A DNA stretch of 64,000 bases from Impatiens glandulifera. Taxonomy: Eukaryota; Streptophyta; Magnoliopsida; Ericales; Balsaminaceae. The stretch spans positions 122,353,533 to 122,417,532 of the forward strand of contig NC_061862.1 of the NCBI RefSeq assembly GCF_907164915.1, given 5' to 3'. The position numbers and the translations under genes were made by a program. Positions within the stretch are counted from its first letter, which is position 1. The number at the start of each line of letters is the position of its first letter. Shown piece after piece: positions 37,508 through 48,965 of this stretch. The notes below the pieces were generated by a model. That model did not search any database, was not told the origin of the DNA, and worked only from the letters and a program-made list of their open reading frames with translations.

Positions 37508-39279
37508 ATGGAAAGTGAGAGTGCAAGCTCATCTAGTTGCCATAGATGATGACATGTGGTATGTCATCACCGATGGTCCGATGAAGATAATGAAGACCAG
37601 TTTCACTTCTAACCCCGATGGTAATCCTATGATGAAGGAGAAACCGAGGTCTGAGTGGACCACTGAAGATAAGAGGAAGAACAACCTCGACAACACGGAA
37701 AAAGATATCCTCTACAAGACATTGGACGATAACATGTTTAGTAAGATCATCTCATGCACCTCTGCCAAAGAAATCTGGGAGAGGCTGACTCAAATGTGTG
37801 AGGGCAACGAGCAAACAAAAAAAACTCATGATTGCCACACAGTAGTTCGATAACATCAAGATCCGTCCTAGAGAGATGATGACTGAATTCGATGAAAAAT
37901 TCAGTAAAGTTATCACTTGTGTCTCCACTTTAGGCAAGACTTACAACAATAGAGAGGTTGCGATCAAAGTCATGCGTGCTTTGCCCAGAGAGTGGGATAT
38001 TAAGACGATGGCCATAAGGGAATCCAAGAACCTCAACAAGATGGAGCTTTATGATTTGCTAGCCAATCTGAAGACCTACGAGTTTGAGATAAACTCTAGG
38101 AACGAGGAAGAGCCTTCCATATCTACCATCTCAACCAAGGCACTAGTGACTGCTGAGGAGCCACTTGCCGCTAATGCTGTGAAGTCTGCCGAGTAGATCA
38201 CCAGCGACTTCATGGCTCTCTTCATGAAGAAATTTGTCAAATTAATGAAGAAGAGAAATCCTAACTCAAGTTCTTCAAATAATAATAATAATACTAAGAG
38301 TGATTATAAGGTTAACTTGAAGTGTTTCGATTGTAAAAAATTAGGACACTTTAAGGTGGAATGTAGGAAGCCAAAGCGGTATGACAAGAGGAAAGATGGC
38401 AAGTAGAACAACGAGCAGAAGGATCTCATAGCTGCTGAAAGCAAGGGAAAGTAGACCGACAACGATTCAGACGACTCTTCATCCAGTGATAGTGATGATG
38501 AAGTTGTTACCTACTTTATGGCAGAGGAAGAATCTGAGGTATTTGACTTCTCTCTTAACAAGTTCTCAAGAGAAGACTTAACTACTACACTCAATTACAT
38601 GGTCATTGAGTACAAAAAGTTGTCAAATTCTCTCAGTGAGATCAGATTGAAAAATGAAACTAACAACATCTCTTCATCTCAAACTTCTAAACCAAAAGAC
38701 TTTGAAAACAAAATGGTTGAGCTCTCATCTGAGAATGAGAAGCTCAAGGAAAATATTCAAACTCTTTCATTTGAGAACCAATGTTTGACATACGTGGTCA
38801 GCTCCTGGACGAGGTCTAAAGACGTAGTCAGACATCGGATTAGTCTACTGAGGCCTATCGGATGCAAATCTAGTTTAGGATTTAACAATGCCAGCCCAGA
38901 CAAATCTTGTAAAAAGTTAAATCCGACGAAAGACAAGCTTAAGACAATAAACTTTGTCAAAGGAAGTTTAACTGATATAGGAGGTGATCCAAGCTGTGAG
39001 GATCTAACCTTAAATGATGAGATTATTTATGTGAAGCCAATTGAAAGCTGGCTGAAGCCCAAGAAGGGGGAAACCAACAAGTATGGAAAACCAAAACATG
39101 ACAAAAGGTCAAGGAATTTTAAACAAAAACTATCCTCTAAGGTTAATGCAACAGCTACTAGCAGGAAGACGTCTGCTAAGCCTAAATCATACGCACTACT
39201 CACAACACAACATGGGAAGTCCATCAAGATAATTCAAATATGGATTCTCAAGGGACTGATAAATCGTGGACCCAATTGA
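37508..39279 (+). pseudogene. Copia gag (copy 1), 5'-truncated and frameshifted
   Basis: Starts abruptly in the UBN2-type gag at KVRVQAHLVAIDDDMW; the first residues present in the other two copies are missing. It continues through KAIWERLTQ-like sequence, a frame break near 37,820 (expanded A run), TEFDEKFSKVITCVSTLG, MRALPREWDIKTMAIRESK and an Asn run from (AAT)n. A CCHC zinc knuckle at 38,323-38,364 (CFDCKKLGHFKVEC) is intact. A coiled-coil-like C-terminal extension follows (ENEKLKENIQTLSFENQ). In-frame stops at 38,194 and 38,404 and further frame changes make it non-functional. The long gag extension and later motifs fit Sirevirus-like Copia elements. Confidence 0.88.
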
Positions 39280-39339
39280 ATGTGGGTACCAAAAAGCTGT
39301 AAATATGTTTCTTTGTAGGGACAACATGTCCGTTATTTT

Positions 39340-39880
39340 GAGGAATCGGTTTGGTATCTCGATAGTGGCTGTTCCAGACATATGACCAGAGATAGACGGC
39401 TGCTGACCAAAGTGGCGAAGTACACTAGAACCAAAATCACTTTTGGTGACAAAAATAAGGGTGAGACCGTGGGTAAATGTAAGATTATCCATGGTAACTT
39501 CACCATCAACAACGTGCTACTAGTTAAAAACTTGTGCTATAACATGCTCAATATCCGCCAGATGTGTGACAATGGCTATACTGTTGATTTTCAAAAATAT
39601 TCCTTCATAGTTAAGGATTAGTAGGGTAATACCATGCTGACCGAAGTAGAGTAGGAAATTCTTACAAAATGAATTGGAAAAACAAGACGTCTAATCCTTT
39701 ATGCATGGTAGCAAAAAATGATCAAAATTGTCTATGGCATAAAAGATTAAACCACATGAATTTTAAAACCTTTAACAACATTTGTTCAAATGATTTAGTT
39801 TCCGGTATGCCAAAATTAAGGTTTTCAAAAGACAAGGTAGGGACCTGCCTGCTAGTTGGGAAAACATGTTAGATCAACTT
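39340..39880 (+). pseudogene. Copia protease and GAG-pre-integrase region (copy 1)
   Basis: VWYLDSGCSRHMTRDRRLL contains the aspartic protease active-site triad DSG at 39361-39369. It is followed by KITFGDKNKG, FTINNVLLVKNLCYNML, and (39,735-39,860) LWHKRLNHMNFKTFNN, the His-containing pre-integrase zinc region. A stop at 39,619 (TAG) and a shift near 39,850 interrupt it. Confidence 0.88.
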
Positions 39881-39899
39881 TTAAAAGTAAAGGGAATTC

Positions 39900-40640
39900 T
39901 CAATCCAACCGATGCTTGAAACTATTGCACATGGACCTCTTTGGTCCAATTCCAGTAAACAACTTTAGAGGAAAGAGATACACCCTTGTCATGATTGATT
40001 ATTTTTCAAGATTTACTTGGGTTATATTTTTACCTTCTAAGGATCAGACTGTTGAGAATTTGATTAAGATCTTTAGAAGACTTCAAAATGAAAATTTTTT
40101 AAGCATCATTTAAATTAGAAGTGACCGGGGAATCGAGTTCACCAGTAAACGTCTGTCTTCTTATCATGAGGAGTCTGGTATTAGACACGAGTTGTCTAGT
40201 GCCCGAACTCCATAACAAAATGGTGTTGTAGAGAGGAGAGTTAGAACACTGAAGGAAGCAACGAGATCTATGCTATCCGACTCCGGTGTGTCTCAAAGAC
40301 TTTGGGCAGAGGCCATAAACACAACCTGCTACACTCAAAACCCGTCAATGATTAATAAACGCTTTAACAAAACACCTTATTAAATCTTTTATGGAAGAAT
40401 CCCTAAAGTTTCATGTTTTCAAATATTTAGGTGTAAGTGTTTTATTCACAACAATGGTAAAACTCATTTGGCTGCATTTGATGCTAAGGTAGATTCTGGA
40501 ATCATGTTAGAATATTTTTCAGTGAGTAAAACTTATAGAGTTTATAATAATCAAACTTTAACTGTTGAAGAATCCTATCATATTGTCTTTGATGAATCTG
40601 TTGAAAGTAATTCTAACAAGTTCATTTAAATTGCTAACAG
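39900..40640 (+). pseudogene. Copia integrase core (copy 1)
   Basis: HMDLFGPIPVNNFRGKRY holds the first catalytic Asp, SDRGIEFTSKR (about 40,120) the second, and QNGVVERRVRTLKEA (about 40,215-40,255) the Glu. RLWAEAINTTCYTQN and the KCFIHNNGKTHLAAFDAK end region follow. Stops include 40,111, CAA to TAA at 40,213-40,215, and one near 40,380. All three catalytic residues remain, but the frame is dead. Confidence 0.88.
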
Positions 40641-40959
40641 ATTAGAAGCGACAAGTCTTGAATCTAATAGTGATGATGAAGCTCCGGTCAACGTAATTTA
40701 CTTGTCTAATCAGATGGTTGATTCGGTTGATATTCAACCAGACGTCCAAACTACAAGTCAGTAGATGGCTTACAGTTTGGACGTCGCGAGACCGTCTGAC
40801 CTTGTAGGACCATGCTTCAAACGGAACATAAATCATCCATCTGAATTAATAATTGGTAATCCTAATTCTCCTCTTAGGACCAGACACCAATTATTGGATG
40901 AAATGGCAAACTCCGCCTTTATTTCTCAAATTGAGCCAAAGAAGATCAATGAAACATTG

Positions 40960-41745
40960 ATTGATCCAGATTAGATAAATTCCATGCAAGAGGAATTGAG
41001 TCAATTTGAAAGAAATAAAATGTGACATCTAACTCAAAGACCGACTGATCAATCGGTTATTGGAACTAGATAGGTTTTTCGAAACAAGCTTTGTGAAGAT
41101 GGCTTGGTTGTGAGAAATAAAGCCTGATTGGTAGCTCAAGGCTATAAACAGGAGGAAGTAATTAAGTTTGAGGAGTCATTCGCCCCTGTTTCTAGACTTG
41201 AAACAATCAGAATCTTCTTAGCTTATGCATCTTTCAAAATTTTTAAGGTTTATCAAATGGATGTGAAAAGTGCATTTCTAAATAGAATTTTAAATAAGGA
41301 TGTGTATGTTGAACAACCTCCTGGCTTTCAAGATCACTCCTTACCTAATCATATTTTTAAACTTGACATATCTTTATATGGTCTTAAACAAGCTCCTAGA
41401 GCTTGGTATGATATTTTAACAAAGTTTTTATTTGATCATGATTTTACAATTGGCACAATAGACAAAATTTTGTTTAAATTTGTTAAAAATTTTCATATAT
41501 TGCTTGTTTAAATCTATGTTGATGATATCATTTTTGGGTCAACTAACCCCGCATTGTGTAAGAAATTCTCTAAGCTGATGCAGGATAAATTTGAGTTGAG
41601 TATGATGGGAGAATTAATATTCTTCTTTGGTCTTCAAGTTTGCCAACTTGAAGATGACATATTCATCAACCATGCCAAGTACACTAGGGAGCTTCAAAGA
41701 AGTTCAGAAGGGAAAGCTGCTCGACTGCAACTACTCCAATGAATT
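40960..41745 (+). pseudogene. Copia reverse transcriptase (copy 1)
   Basis: [57 protein letters not shown] and the catalytic YVDD at 41515-41526 are readable in order. Stops at 41,071 (TGG to TAG), 41,126 and 41,509 and a break after 41,690 disable it. Confidence 0.9.
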
Positions 41746-41949
41746 CTTCCAGCAAGCTCGACAAGGATGAAGATGTCTAGAGTGTCGATATTACTGCATA
41801 TAGAGGGATCATCGGTTCACTGTTAAACCTAACAGCTAGCCGACCAAACATCTTATTTACTGTCGGCGTCTGCGGAAGATTTTAGACTAACCTTATACAA
41901 TCTCACTATATTACTGCTAAGCATATTTTAAAGTATTTAAAGGGAACTT

Positions 41950-42480
41950 AAAATGTGGGATTGTGTTATCCGAAGAATTCTAGTTTTAATTTAATTAGCT
42001 ATTTTGATGTAGATTATGCAGGTTACAAGATAAATCGGAAGAGCATCAGTGGGACTTGCCAGTTCCTTGGTGATCATCTGATTTCTTGGTTTAACAAGAA
42101 GCAGACGTCTGTCGCCATGTCTATAGTAGAGGCCAAGTACCTTGCTGTAGGTAGTTGCTGCTATCAACTCTTGTGGGTTCGACAACAGCTAAGAGACTAC
42201 GACATTGAGGCGGACGAGTCGCCGATTTTCTGCGACAACACTAGTGCCATAACAATCTCATACAACCCGGTGTTGCACTCTCGAACGAAGCATATCGACA
42301 TCCAACACCATTTCATCCGAGAGCATGTTAGTTAGAAGCATATTTGACTTGAATATGTTCCAACATATCAGCAAGTGGAAGATGTGTTCACGAAGCCACT
42401 CTCCGAGACTAAGTTTTCTTACTTTAGAAATGTTTTGGGTCTTATAGATCTAAATTAATTTAATTTAATTAAACATACAC
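41950..42480 (+). pseudogene. Copia RNase H (copy 1)
   Basis: FDVDYAGYKINRKSISGTCQFLG, SWFNKKQTSVAMSIVEAKYL, AVGSCCYQLLWVRQQL, FCDNTSAITISYNPVLHSR and THIDIQHHFIREH-like sequence cover the domain in order. The HSRTKHIDI end is typical of Sirevirus-like elements. A stop at 42,333 lies just before the usual LEYVP-type end, which is also readable. Confidence 0.88.
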
Positions 42481-43080
42481 AAATTGAGGGAGAAATGTGT
42501 TGATTAAAGTGGTTGGACAAACGTATGTAGACGAATGTTTTAAATCGGACTGATCAGATCAATCGTCTAAGGAAATCATGTATTTAGACGAGTTGTGCTT
42601 AAGCAACTTGCAATTTAAGTTTGGTTAGATGTCTAAATGTGAGGCAGACATCTAAGGCGTCTGTAGACGTGCATGATCAGACGCCGTCCAAACTTATGCT
42701 AATCGTCTGTAGACGTGCGTGATTATATGCTGTCCAGACTTATGCTAAGCGTCTATAGATGTGAGTGATTAGACGCCGTCCAGACTTATGATAAGCTTTT
42801 GTAGACGTGCGTGATCAGACACCATCCAGACTTATGCTAAGCGTCTGTAGACATGTATGATCAGGCGTCGTCCAAACTTATGCTAAGCGTCTGTAGACAA
42901 GCGTGATCAGACGCCGTCCGAACATACGTCTATCCAGCTTAGACTCAAGGCACGCAGATAGCTCATACGATATCTTTAAATGTCTCATCTCTGGACGTGT
43001 AGGACAACTGTCTATGTCTAATGAGCTGTCCATGAAACTTTCCCGCCCAGAAATTGAATAGTCACATTTCTAAAATATCG
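42481..43080 (+). repeat. Polypurine tract and start of the 3' LTR of Copia copy 1
   Basis: AATTGAGGGAGAAA (42,482-42,495) is a polypurine tract 16-29 bp before or at an LTR start TGTTGATTAAAG at 42498. The LTR contains a 46-bp tandem array and does not reach a recognisable 3' end before the accessory gene leader at about 43,290. It is therefore truncated or its end has decayed. Confidence 0.65.
42640..42935. repeat. 46-bp minisatellite, about six units (LTR of copy 1)
   Basis: The unit begins GCGTCTGTAGACGTGCGTGA and ends CAGACTTATGCTAA; period 46 bp. Contains CGTCTGTAGACG dyads. Same period as, but different sequence from, the arrays in the LTRs at 49-52 kb. Confidence 0.9.
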
Positions 43081-43289
43081 AATAACATGAAGATATGTGT
43101 TTATCAATATTAAAAATGTGACTAATATATCTGATGGTTAAACACTTCACGCCTCTTAAATTAATGATGGCTTTTATGATACTTTTAATGACGTCTTTTT
43201 AAATGATCATTTTATTGAGAAAGCACTTTAATATAATGACAGTTTATATTTTAATTATGACTCTTTAGGACAAGCGACTTTTCAAATTC

Positions 43290-43297
43290 TATTTAAG
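43290..43297 (+). promoter_or_regulatory. TATA-like box before the accessory gene
   Basis: TATTTAAG about 130 bp before the ATG at 43423, followed by a CT-rich leader (TTTTTCTCTACCTTCTCTC). Consistent with a pol II promoter; function inferred. Confidence 0.4.
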
Positions 43298-43697
43298 GGT
43301 GCCTTGCACGCCAAAAATGTTTTTACGCTACTTGAGATATTTCTGAAAAACCCTAGATTTTTCTCTACCTTCTCTCTAAAGAAAACATAATCTTCTTCGT
43401 TGTCTCTTCTTCAAACTCTAAGATGTCTACTAAGAAGGTTATTCCATTTTCTCACAACACAATGCAGGTAGATTTCGAATCAATCTACAACTAAGAACAA
43501 CCGGAAATCGTTGATATGTTCAAAACGCTGGAGGCGTCCGGTTTGAGAAAGTTCCTCGACGGTCCTTTCATTCTCCATGAAAAGGAAGTCCGAGAGTTCT
43601 TCAGTTCTGGGAAGATCGTTGAAGATTCTATCGAGGCACAATGAAGGACGTCCATATCTCGATTTCCGAAACCTTATTCTCCGAGTTCTTTGAACTG

Positions 43698-45509
43698 TGA
43701 TAAGTAAAAATAGTTAATTAAGTTGTAGTATTAATTAACTATTTAAATATGCTAATCAACTTAAGAAATCAGTTAATAATTGTAAAACTACTAGGTTTGA
43801 ATATTTATTCTAAATAATAAAAAAAGGACAAATTGATAAGTAAAAATAGTTAATTAAGTAGTAGTATTAATTAACTATTTAAAATAAGAAACTAAGTGTG
43901 ACAAATAATAATGTACAGGTTCTTAAAATATCGACTTTCGAAAGTTTGGTTCTCAGAACTTCGGCTTTTAGAAGATATCGACTTTCGAAAGTTAGGTTCT
44001 CAAAATTTCGGATTTCGGAAGATATCAGTTTTCATATGTTATCATCTTTCGGAACTTTGGTTCTCAGAACTTTGGCTTTTGGAAGTTCGATTCTCAAAAT
44101 TTCGGCTTTTAGAAGATATCGGCTTTCGGAAGTTCGGTTCTCAGAACTTCGGCTTTTAGATGATATCGGCTTTGGGAAGTTTGGTTCTCAGAACTTCGGA
44201 TTTCGGAAGATATCGGTTTTAAGATATTTTTGGCTTTCAGAACTTCGGTTCTTGGAAAAGTTCGATTCTCAGAACTTCGGCGTTCATAAAATATCGATTC
44301 TCAGAACTTTGGTTCTCAAGAGCTCGGCTCTCGGAACCTCGGCTCTCAGAAGTTCGGCTTTCAGAAAATATCGGTTCTCAGAACTTCGATTCTCAAGAGC
44401 TCGACTCTTGGAACCTCGGCTTTTAGAAGTTCGGATTTCAGGATCGGTTTTCGGAAGACTTCAGATTTTGGATCCAACTTTCCAAATATCGACTCTCTAC
44501 AAGTGAATCCGGCACTCTACATTTCAACACACCATGAAGCATATTTGACATTACCTTCACTACTTCCCAAAATACAATCACCTTTCTGGTAGCAGCATAA
44601 ATCAACTTTACACTACATCAGAGCTTTATTTCCATTTTAGTGCAAGTATGAGGAAAACCTTTTTATAGTAGATGTCTGCTATCACAGTTCAGATTGTCAA
44701 GAACATTAGAAGATAAATTATCCTTGCTATATGTTCCTAGGAAATGATAATCCAATTAATGCCATCTTAACTTATTATAATCAAAATACAGACAAAATCA
44801 AAGAATATTTCTTATGTTGTACTATTCTGGACTTCAACCAATCAAAGAAAAGAATAATGGCCTCTTGAAGAAGATATAGCCGTTGAAGTCACAAATATAT
44901 CCGTTGATATATTTGTCTACTTAAGAAGACATAAATTAATCTTCTTTAGTACCTTTTCGACAGCCTTTTCCCTATATCTTGAATCTTTTCTATCAAATCT
45001 CTCAAGCTTTCGAAACTTACAAGTTCTCAAAGAGTGTATTAGAAACTCAAGTGTATTACAATACTACCTATTCTATGTGAGTGGTGAGAATTGTAAGTTG
45101 ACAGAATTTGTTTCTGTTCAATAGAGTGAGTATATTGAAAGGTCGAAAACAGGCAGTAATTAAGCATTAGTTGTTCGACTAAGTCTGTGTACGTGTTATT
45201 AATAGATCGAATATTCTAGTGAATATCATTATCAAAGGTTTGAGAAGAAGGGGTATGAGCTTTATCTCCGAACATCCATAAATCTTGTGTTGTGTGTCTT
45301 CTTCCTTATTATCCTCTAAACCATTTAGTTGCTGCTGCTTCAAGTTGAAACAAACATTTCCACACTTGAACTCAGTTTAAGAATTTGTGACAACTTGCGA
45401 AGAATAGAGATCGATATTAACCTCTAATAGGGTTACTATCAACCGGCGTGTGTGTAAGCGTTCATTAATAGTCAAACCCTAGTCCCTATTGGCGATTCCG
45501 ATCCTAACA
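43698..45509 (+). mobile_element. Internally deleted LTR element inserted in the accessory gene
   Basis: Flanked by AACTG at 43693-43697 and 45510-45514. It begins TGATAAGTAAAAATAG and ends CCGATCCTAACA. The first 136 bp repeat the LTR start, then a polypurine-like ATAAAAAAAGGACAAAT leads into a second LTR start at 43834 (TGATAAGTAAAAATAG again). So it consists of the beginning of a 5' LTR fused to the last bases of the interior plus a complete 3' LTR (43834-45509, 1676 bp). This is most simply an illegitimate-recombination deletion within a once full element. Confidence 0.8.
43915..44500. repeat. Tandem repeats with TTCTCAGAACTTCGGCTTT units
   Basis: Irregular units of about 20-45 bp made of GGAAGTTCGGTTCTCAGAAC and TTCGGCTTTTAGAAGATATC blocks, inside the LTR. 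Two long frames across it (43,898-44,506 and 43,911-44,159) are repeat artefacts. Confidence 0.9.
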
Positions 45510-48500
45510 AACTGCCATCGGAAGGTCACACGTTCGACGTCGTGATTCCAGGCGAGATAATTTCTAAGATGCATATCCTATTCTCGGACATCGGATGTCC
45601 GGTAAACATCAACGGGAAGAAAAAACTTCTCAAATACCCTTTCTGTCTTTTGAACAACATTGTGGTAAAATTGCTGTAAGGAAGAGCAATGTCCTTTGAC
45701 ACCTATACTCAAGATCGTTTTGAGTATATGGTGGCCATAACCAAAGAGATGCCGGTTAACTGGGTGTCCGCTTTATTTTCAAATTTCTACCAGATGGTTT
45801 CTCCATAGAGCAAGCAGAGTGTGGGCTTTTCAGTCCAACTTAGTTGGCTCTTGAAGCATCTACAAGTTCTTGTTGGCGAGGGTGCAACTTTTAACCCTTG
45901 TAGAATAATGACGGACGACACCGTGAAGAAGTTCATTTATCGCATGAAAATTGCCAAGGAGTTGAAGTCAGAATCTTCGTCTCAACAAACGAGTGGTCAA
46001 TCGATCATTCGGTCCAAGCGCTCGACGACCTCTAGCCACAAGACCCCTGCTAAAAGGGCTAGGACTTCTGTCATGGAGTCCTCCGCCAATTCAAATATCT
46101 AGAAGAGGGCATGTGTTTAAGAACCTGTCAAAGTTGACTCAACTCCAAAAAGGGAGAGAATCGAGGAAACCCTATCACTTCCATTCCTCTATTTTCGGTT
46201 TTGCCATCGTGTTCGGCCAATGTTGTGGATAGCCCAATAAAGAAGCGGGTTGAGACGTCTGGTCCTGTTGCTGATCAAATATAAACCAACACGACTCAGT
46301 AGGCGGAAACTATCCCAACTAATTACACAGAAGCATCTACAGTCGTTCAAACGACCTCCAAGGTTTCTCCACTTTTATTCGTGACTGATGTTCTAACTAT
46401 TTAACGAGAAAATATGTTGGAGGCACTTGCCGTGCTGGTGTTCAGACAACATCCAATGTAACTTAATCCATATATATGGCCGTAGTGCCCTCTATTGAAG
46501 TTCTCGTAGTAGAACAAGTTGATGGACCAATTGCTGAGCCAGTTGGTTGACTTGTTGAGAATATTCAGGGGGAAGACACAACTGTCTTCTCTACTGAACT
46601 AGTAGCGACCGAAGCTATTGGTGCCATTGACGTTGTTATTCCTGAAGCAGAGTAGGAGGCTGTGCCTTCGGCTGTTATTGCTGTTATTACTAAAGAAGCA
46701 CCCGTCCAGACGGTTGTTGTCCCTACTGTTGTTGTCATTCAAAAGAATGTTCTTTCTAAGAACATGTCTCCATTTGCCTTACCGAGGGCAGCCCGAGGGG
46801 CTCCTAGTATTATCTTCAAAGAACCAACTCCAGTTCCTAAACTTGTCGAAGTTGTAGGGAAAGGAAAAGGTGTGGCTAAATTCATTCCTAAACACACATC
46901 CGAAGCCAATCAGACACTTGACCTTATCATGGAGAATGTCGAGGTGAAAGCGATTGAGAGAATTGAAGCATTTTATACATGGATGAGCCACATGCTCAAC
47001 TCTAGATACGCTGACATTATCACTAGTAAGAACATAGCGAAAGAGTGGAGGGAGCTGTTGAAAATAGAGAAGTTAATCCTCTCCTAGGCAAAAATGACAG
47101 ATATCAATGAGGCTCTTAAGCGAAGAGAGCTTGTCGTGGAAAATGCGAAAGGGCGTGCTCTTTATCCTCTTTTATGTCAAAGGAAAGCAAACTTCAATTC
47201 CTTTGACAAGACGGCTCAAACGGAGGTGAAAATCCTTAACCGCCTCAGTTTTCTCTTGGAGTCGTATTGCTCCACTACCATGCGATTCGTTCATGGAACT
47301 AAGTCATCTCAATTGAATGTTCTTCAGAAAAAACCATCGCATGTAGAGCTCAACTACCCAAACGACGATGAGCAAGTGCTATGCATTGATGAGATTTTGT
47401 CTCCCCATGGTGTCCCGTGTTTCATTTCCACAACCGAGTTGATGCTCTCCGTAGATGAAGAGCAGGAGGATATTCATCTCTCCGAACAAAAAGAATCGTC
47501 CGCTGAGGAAAGGCGGTTCTTTATACACCATTATGTTGAGCATATGCCCCTCTTGTCTGAAGTTCAACAAGAAATTCCTCTTGTTAAGGAGGCGATTGCT
47601 CCTGTGCCTGAGCAGACGCCTTAGCCCATTCAGAAGGAGACGTCTGAAGTTCTCCTCTATTCCAAACTAGAGCAGACGCCGTCTATTGAGGGGGAACCTT
47701 CAAAATCGTCCGAATAGAGGAAGGTTCCATCTACTAAGGGGGAACATGCTTTATCCCAAGGGGTGTCTGAAGCTGAAATTGCCAAGTCTTCCTCTTCATT
47801 TGAAGAGAAGACGTCTGAAGAAAGGCTACCCTCTCCTTCAACATACAAGTGTTCTTCCCGATCCAAGTCCTCCTCACTTCCTTATAATATCCTTCGCTCT
47901 GAAGATATTTCAGGATATGTCAAGGACCTCTACACTGAAATACAAGGAGGAAGAGATGGCTCAAGGGATTTGATCAATGTTCCCCGGGCATCCTCCTAAG
48001 ACAAAGAACCAGAATATTCGATCCAGGTAAGTGTTCATGTTAACCCTATTCGCTCTATGCCTGCTGGATCACAAATTGTATCCTCTGATCCTAACTTTTC
48101 TAGGGAAGTATCTCCGAGGGTCATGAACTTCCGAAAGTTCATTTTGGACTCTCTGTCTACTATTCACCAGAGTATTCAGTCTCTAGTTCAAGGATGAAAA
48201 ATATTGAGAAGGCTAATGCAGCGAACTCGAAGGAAAATGTTGCGAATTCTAGGGCAAATGCTGCGAACTCCAAGGAGAATATTGCCTTAGCTAGTGCCCA
48301 AAAGAGCACCAATAAATATTTGCTGGAAACTGCTCACGATTTTAAGATTCTCCACACCCAGGCTAAAAGAATGCAGAAATTCATCTTCACTCATATCGAT
48401 GAGTCTTCTAAGAAATCCAAGTCTTAGAACCTTGAGCGGCACAATGAGACAAGATCTGTGTTGGAGTCTCTCATTCATCAAGTAATGGAAGTAGCCAGAT

Positions 48501-48950
48501 CTCTTCAGGTTGTGGAAGCTAAACAAATAGAGGGTGCTGACGCAGTTGCTCAACGCCTCCAGGCTGAAGAGGATGTTGCTGTTGAAGCCGCTAAGGCAGT
48601 TGTCGATGCTGTTAAAAATGGGGAAGATGGCAATTGAGGGGGAACAAGTTCTCGATACACTCGTTCCAAAAGGAAGCATGCTCAAAGTGGCCGAGGTAGC
48701 TACCAATATGATCGCGGCGGCCGTGGAGGTGATCGTGGAGGTGGTCGTGGAGGTGGACGAGGAGATGGTCGAAGCCTCATAGAATGTGTACTCGGCGACA
48801 AAGATCCCCATCACCGAATACTCAAGAACTAAAAGAGAGAGATCTTAAACTTCTTCTATCTTATGTATTTTGTTTATAATTATAAATAGATTGGTTGGTT
48901 TGTGAGTTTGTGTTCTTAACTCGATTGTTTTAACTTAGATTTAATATCAT

Positions 48951-48965
48951 CAAAAAGAGGGAAAT
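48951..48965 (+). other. Polypurine tract before the LTR at 48966
   Basis: AAAAAGAGGGAAATT directly precedes the LTR start. It shows that DNA to the left, including the accessory gene, lay at the 3' end of an element interior. Confidence 0.75.

Larger units (their letters stand above)
43423..48832 (+). pseudogene. Retrotransposon-associated accessory gene, split and decayed
   Basis: Two parts, 43423-43697 and 45515-48832, are separated by an LTR insertion. Excising the insertion and one AACTG copy restores a continuous frame across the junction (FSEFFEL then PSEGHTFDVV). N-terminal part: MSTKKVIPFSHNTMQVDF, IVDMFKTLEASGLRKFL, then FEYMVAITKEMPVNW and FSVQLSWLLKHL. Middle: basic SSHKTPAKRAR, a Val-rich stretch, EQTP/SSEER-rich low complexity. 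Then an Ala/Asn/Lys coiled-coil-like stretch (48,194 on) and an RGG-rich tail at 48,638-48,780, ending at TAA 48830-48832. Stops (for example 43492-43494) and shifts break it. The layout recalls a hypothetical family I remember from Dorcoceras genomes. No enzymatic motif seen, and function unknown. The Sirevirus env-like position (between pol and 3' LTR) is an alternative reading. Confidence 0.65.

Noticed and set aside
43898..44506. Long open frame of 202 codons rich in Phe, Arg, Ser and Leu
   Set aside because: It is the translation of a short tandem repeat inside an LTR; two overlapping frames look alike for the same reason.
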